Positions 60,978 to 64,000 of a stretch of 64,000 nt of DNA are shown here, piece by piece. Origin of the DNA: Candidatus Colinaster equi (GTDB lineage Bacteria; Bacillota; Clostridia; Lachnospirales; Lachnospiraceae); the NCBI GenBank assembly GCA_018064425.1, contig JAGHVF010000020.1:1-64000 (forward strand). The letters are read 5' to 3'. Position 1 is the stretch's first letter. Each line of letters begins with the position of its first letter. The position numbers were made by a program, and so were the translations under genes. The notes under the pieces are model-generated. The model was not told the origin of the DNA. It searched no databases and saw only the letters and a list, made by a program, of their open reading frames with translations.

Positions 60978-63637
60978 GTATATGCTACCGCCAATATCAC
61001 CAAAATAATTGCAACTATCGTAATGAAACTGCCTGCAATCATTCCTACCGGAATAAATATCATATCAATGTTGTATTCATCCGCATCTTCGGTGTAGGGA
61101 ATATACATCATTGAATCATAAACAGCTACAGGCTCTGTTATTCTACCGTTAACACGTATATGCCATCCTTCTTCATAAGGAATTGTCAAAAATACCCCGT
61201 CTGTTTTTTTACCGGTTATGCTCAGATGCGATGAAGATAACTTACAAATATCTGCTCCGTTTTCGACAATCATATTATATGCAGCCTGCAAAGCGTTTAT
61301 ATCTTCTGTCACAAATACCACATCTCCCAGTATTGCGTTCGGATCGTCAGAGTCAATTGTTACCTTTATACTATCACCCTTATCGTAGGTACCGAGATTC
61401 AATACTTTAAGGCATGAAGCATTACCATACGACGTAAGCAATTCATCGTTAACATATATGGCAAGGCTTTGATTATATCCCAGTATATTATCAACATACA
61501 TATACAGGTTTCCTTCCGCCATGGTATTGATATAATATTCCGCAGCCATTTTGTCATTGGAAGAAATATCCTTCGTTGTAACACTTGCCTTTGTAAAAAG
61601 AGATACATCCTTATTACACAATCTCGAATAAATATCTTCCTGCAAATCAAACGGAGACATATCCGGCACATGTGTCATATTACTGTCGGCTTTTTTATCT
61701 GTCGATGATATTTTGTTAAGATCATATCCGTTAACTCCAAGTGCAATCGGTAATGCCCACGGGTTACGATATGCAGATACCTCACCGTCAACACACTTCT
61801 CATATCCCTCATGTACATCGTGCACACCATCGCTAAGAATATAACGTATACCTAAAAGACTGTCCGCCGTAGCGGTATTGTCATAGCCGTAATGAGTATA
61901 TAATTCATCATCATTAAAGCCTAATCTCTGCAAGAAATATCTGACATATATCATTCCGGCCGAACTGTAATGAGTTACACCGTTATACCCAAATTGCATG
62001 GCATCATTTTGCTGTCGCGGATTAAGATTCTCCATGCGGTAAAATGATGTATCCTCATTTGTCACCTTTTTCACTGTCGACTCTGTGGTTACAACCTTAG
62101 CACGATAATCCGACATATCTTCGTTATTCATCGACTGATATATATATGTATATCCGGCATTGGCACATAATTCACCTACCAGTACGGTCGCAGTCACCGC
62201 AAGTAACGCAATCTCCAATCGTTTGATGGGTTGTCCGCATTTTCGAACCGCTATAAGGCTTACAATAATCAATGCATATACAGCCAACAATCCCCAATTA
62301 ACCGCTATAGTATAAGTACTTATATGGTCATATCTTAATCTCAATACCTCATAAAAAATCACACCGATTATTACTGTCACACACGCAAGTGAAATATATG
62401 GATAGTATTTGAATCCATTATCTGTTGTGTCAGCACTGTCAAGATAATCAATGATGGTATCGTACGAGCACAATATCATTAAGAACACCCACATATATGC
62501 CTGTCTGTAAGGATGTCCTGACGGCTCCATTCCCGCATGCCAAAAGAGATTAAGTCCATCTATGCAAAAGGATGCAAGCAAAAATGCAGCAATTACACCC
62601 CTGCCGATTTTCTCTCTTGCAGGTATACGTCTTACAAAGAAATACAGTAATGCCAAGAACAGCATCAGCACACCGCAATATACTTGCGGCAGTCCGAATC
62701 TCGCCTCAATATAATCATATGACATTGTAGGCAGCTTTGATAAAACATCTCGAATAATAAGATTTTTGCCTGTCAATTCCAATCCGAGTTTCGTAATATC
62801 CTTAGGGCTGTTAGCCAATTCTATTGCGGTAGGTATGAGTACGAATGCGTCCAACATAACCGACACAATTGTCGCCGCCATAACTCTGAGAATCTGTCTG
62901 ATCGGATGCTTATCATGTGATGCCCAAAGGCATTTTATTGTCCATAGTCCTACAAATATCAACACACCGTACGTAATATAGTAATTACATATAAGCATAT
63001 ATGCCAACACAAATGTATATGGCAGCATTGAACAAAAATGATACTTCTTATCATCACACGCGCATTTCTTCAGCATATGCTCAAGTGCCCATATAATAAT
63101 CGGGAGTAGCATCACCACATCTATCCACATCATGTTCATGCTGTGTGCAAACAAAAAGCCTGACATTGCCCATGATATTGCGCAAATATCTGTAACAAGA
63201 TAACGAATGTGACTATTCCTGCCACGATATCTTGATAATAAAAACGCATACATAATCATTGCCGATACAGCCAGTTTAATGCCTATCACCAGACTAACAC
63301 CCATAGGCAATAACTCATTGGGAAACGGAAGCAGCAACAGTAAAAACGGGCTGGAAATGTAATAGATATCAAATCCGCACATTGCAGATCCCAACGCTGT
63401 CGAAAACGAATAGACCAAATTATTTTCGCCGTTCCATATGCTTTTCATATAAGCGTAGTAATCAATGTACTGGCGCTTCATGTCATACATCAAAAAAGTC
63501 TCATTGCCAAACGGTGTAACGTGACATGCACAAAGTACAACAAGATATATGGCCAGTGTCAATACACCGGCCAAACACGCATATGCAATATTCAATTTAC
63601 GTGTTCTGTTTATCTCACTTGTTTTATTCTTAACCAT
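60941..63637 (-). CDS. YfhO-family GT-C-like membrane glycosyltransferase
   Basis: An 898-residue protein with about fourteen membrane spans and a large extracytoplasmic C-terminal region before a last span. The first loop has FLMYDMKRQYIDYYAYM and GSAMCGFDIYYISSPF, typical of YfhO. In Bacillus and relatives YfhO-type proteins glycosylate teichoic acids with sugars from GtrB-like lipid donors; that role fits the GT2 at 56104-57021. The gene overlaps the end of the upstream GT2 by 28 bp. The ribosome site is weak. Confidence 0.9.
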   Translation of the reverse strand: MVKNKTSEINRTRKLNIAYACLAGVLTLAIYLVVLCACHVTPFGNETFLMYDMKRQYIDYYAYMKSIWNGENNLVYSFSTALGSAMCGFDIYYISSPFLLLLLPFPNELLPMGVSLVIGIKLAVSAMIMYAFLLSRYRGRNSHIRYLVTDICAISWAMSGFLFAHSMNMMWIDVVMLLPIIIWALEHMLKKCACDDKKYHFCSMLPYTFVLAYMLICNYYITYGVLIFVGLWTIKCLWASHDKHPIRQILRVMAATIVSVMLDAFVLIPTAIELANSPKDITKLGLELTGKNLIIRDVLSKLPTMSYDYIEARFGLPQVYCGVLMLFLALLYFFVRRIPAREKIGRGVIAAFLLASFCIDGLNLFWHAGMEPSGHPYRQAYMWVFLMILCSYDTIIDYLDSADTTDNGFKYYPYISLACVTVIIGVIFYEVLRLRYDHISTYTIAVNWGLLAVYALIIVSLIAVRKCGQPIKRLEIALLAVTATVLVGELCANAGYTYIYQSMNNEDMSDYRAKVVTTESTVKKVTNEDTSFYRMENLNPRQQNDAMQFGYNGVTHYSSAGMIYVRYFLQRLGFNDDELYTHYGYDNTATADSLLGIRYILSDGVHDVHEGYEKCVDGEVSAYRNPWALPIALGVNGYDLNKISSTDKKADSNMTHVPDMSPFDLQEDIYSRLCNKDVSLFTKASVTTKDISSNDKMAAEYYINTMAEGNLYMYVDNILGYNQSLAIYVNDELLTSYGNASCLKVLNLGTYDKGDSIKVTIDSDDPNAILGDVVFVTEDINALQAAYNMIVENGADICKLSSSHLSITGKKTDGVFLTIPYEEGWHIRVNGRITEPVAVYDSMMYIPYTEDADEYNIDMIFIPVGMIAGSFITIVAIILVILAVAYTWVRKQRRVSEY

Positions 63638-64000
63638 ACTCTGTGAATCTTTCTTATTGTTCTCGGATTATATGACATCAATGTCAGATACAATCTGTTT
63701 TTCTTTGTTAATAATCCGTTATGTTTGATGCTTTCTCTGTTATCCTTAATATATCTACATACATTCACATAGAACTCATTGGAGTCATTCATCTGTGAAA
63801 TTGGAATATGTAACAGATAATCAAGTCTTTGATACAGTGCAAATCTTTTTGCATACTCTGCCATATCAGGCAAATATTCGGCCACTGCCTCTTCTACCCA
63901 GTCGGCATTATCCACTATGTCGATAAATACACGGCTGAAATCTTCTTTATCTTTACGTCTGCTGTTACTACCGATTCTGTAAAAAACATGATATGCCTGC
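63610..64000 (-). CDS. GT2 family glycosyltransferase, C-terminal part only (gene continues past the right edge)
   Basis: The frame is open from the right window edge, so the 101-codon track entry beginning at a GTG (63915) is only part of it. The visible 129 codons include YHVFYRIGSNSRRKDKED and ADWVEEAVAEYLPDMAEYA, the helical tail seen after the catalytic domain of many surface-glycan GT2 enzymes. The catalytic motifs lie outside the window. A TGACA-N4-TGTCA palindrome is near the end, about 36 nt upstream of the yfhO start. Confidence 0.75.
   Translation of the reverse strand, partial: QAYHVFYRIGSNSRRKDKEDFSRVFIDIVDNADWVEEAVAEYLPDMAEYAKRFALYQRLDYLLHIPISQMNDSNEFYVNVCRYIKDNRESIKHNGLLTKKNRLYLTLMSYNPRTIRKIHRVWLRIKQVR

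Noticed and set aside
1-64000. tRNA, rRNA, insertion sequence or phage genes
   Set aside because: No cloverleaf, rRNA stretch, transposase or integrase was found by reading; small RNAs could still be missed without a covariance search.

Overview
The window is AT-rich (about 40% G+C by eye). It looks like the chromosome of an anaerobic, probably motile member of the Clostridia, most likely Lachnospiraceae. The grounds are the protein families (DUF6056/DUF6020-type membrane proteins, DUF4956, VTC and CotH proteins, YfhO, BIG2-repeat subtilases), strong AGGAGG-type ribosome sites, and a cytoplasmic [FeFe]-hydrogenase-type sensor joined to a chemotaxis signalling domain. Almost every gene is on the minus strand. 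Only two GT2 glycosyltransferases (30080-31114 and 56104-57021) are on the plus strand, and both look leaderless.

Layout, left to right. 1-6550: FlaA1/PglF-type membrane dehydratase (cut by the left edge), a DUF6056 membrane protein, a membrane-anchored sulfatase-fold enzyme and an SGNH hydrolase. 6671-29990: one long leftward operon that begins with pseF and continues with a PglK-like ABC flippase, GtrA, acyltransferase, DUF4910 peptidase-like protein, GT52-like transferase, WecE-type aminotransferase, GNAT, GtrB-like GT2, several GT-C-like membrane proteins, a phosphoglycosyl transferase/GT4 fusion, a WbpP-like epimerase, GT4/GT2 enzymes and an ATP-grasp ligase. 31149-37007: pseC, a PLP decarboxylase, pseI, pseG and an ATP-grasp ligase. 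37191-40075: a polytopic membrane protein and pseB. 40144-43917: radical SAM protein, AAC(3)-like acyltransferase, amino-acid adenylating enzyme, carrier protein and a 37-codon repeat-peptide ORF. 44116-56050: two paralogous secreted subtilases with BIG2-like repeats, the hydrogenase-chemotaxis sensor between them, a 66-bp direct repeat around the second subtilase, and a gene remnant. 56104-64000: GtrB-like GT2, a ChbG/YdjC deacetylase, the DUF4956-VTC-CotH trio, YfhO, and the tail of another GT2.

How it fits together. PseB, PseC, PseG, PseI and PseF form a pseudaminic acid pathway to CMP-Pse; the GNAT at 18213 is the best PseH candidate. The PGT/GT4 fusion would start a lipid-linked oligosaccharide, the GT4/GT2 and GT52-like enzymes would extend it, and the PglK-like ABC protein would flip it. 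GtrB/GtrA and the GT-C-like membrane proteins could decorate it outside the membrane. No Wzx/Wzy pair is seen. The most unusual part is the adenylation enzyme + carrier protein + AAC(3) cassette next to pseB, together with a PLP decarboxylase and an ATP-grasp ligase inside the pse operon. I infer a thioester-activated (amino)acyl decoration of an amino sugar. A second unusual signal is the palindrome TGACA-N4-TGTCA, which occurs at least ten times, far above chance.
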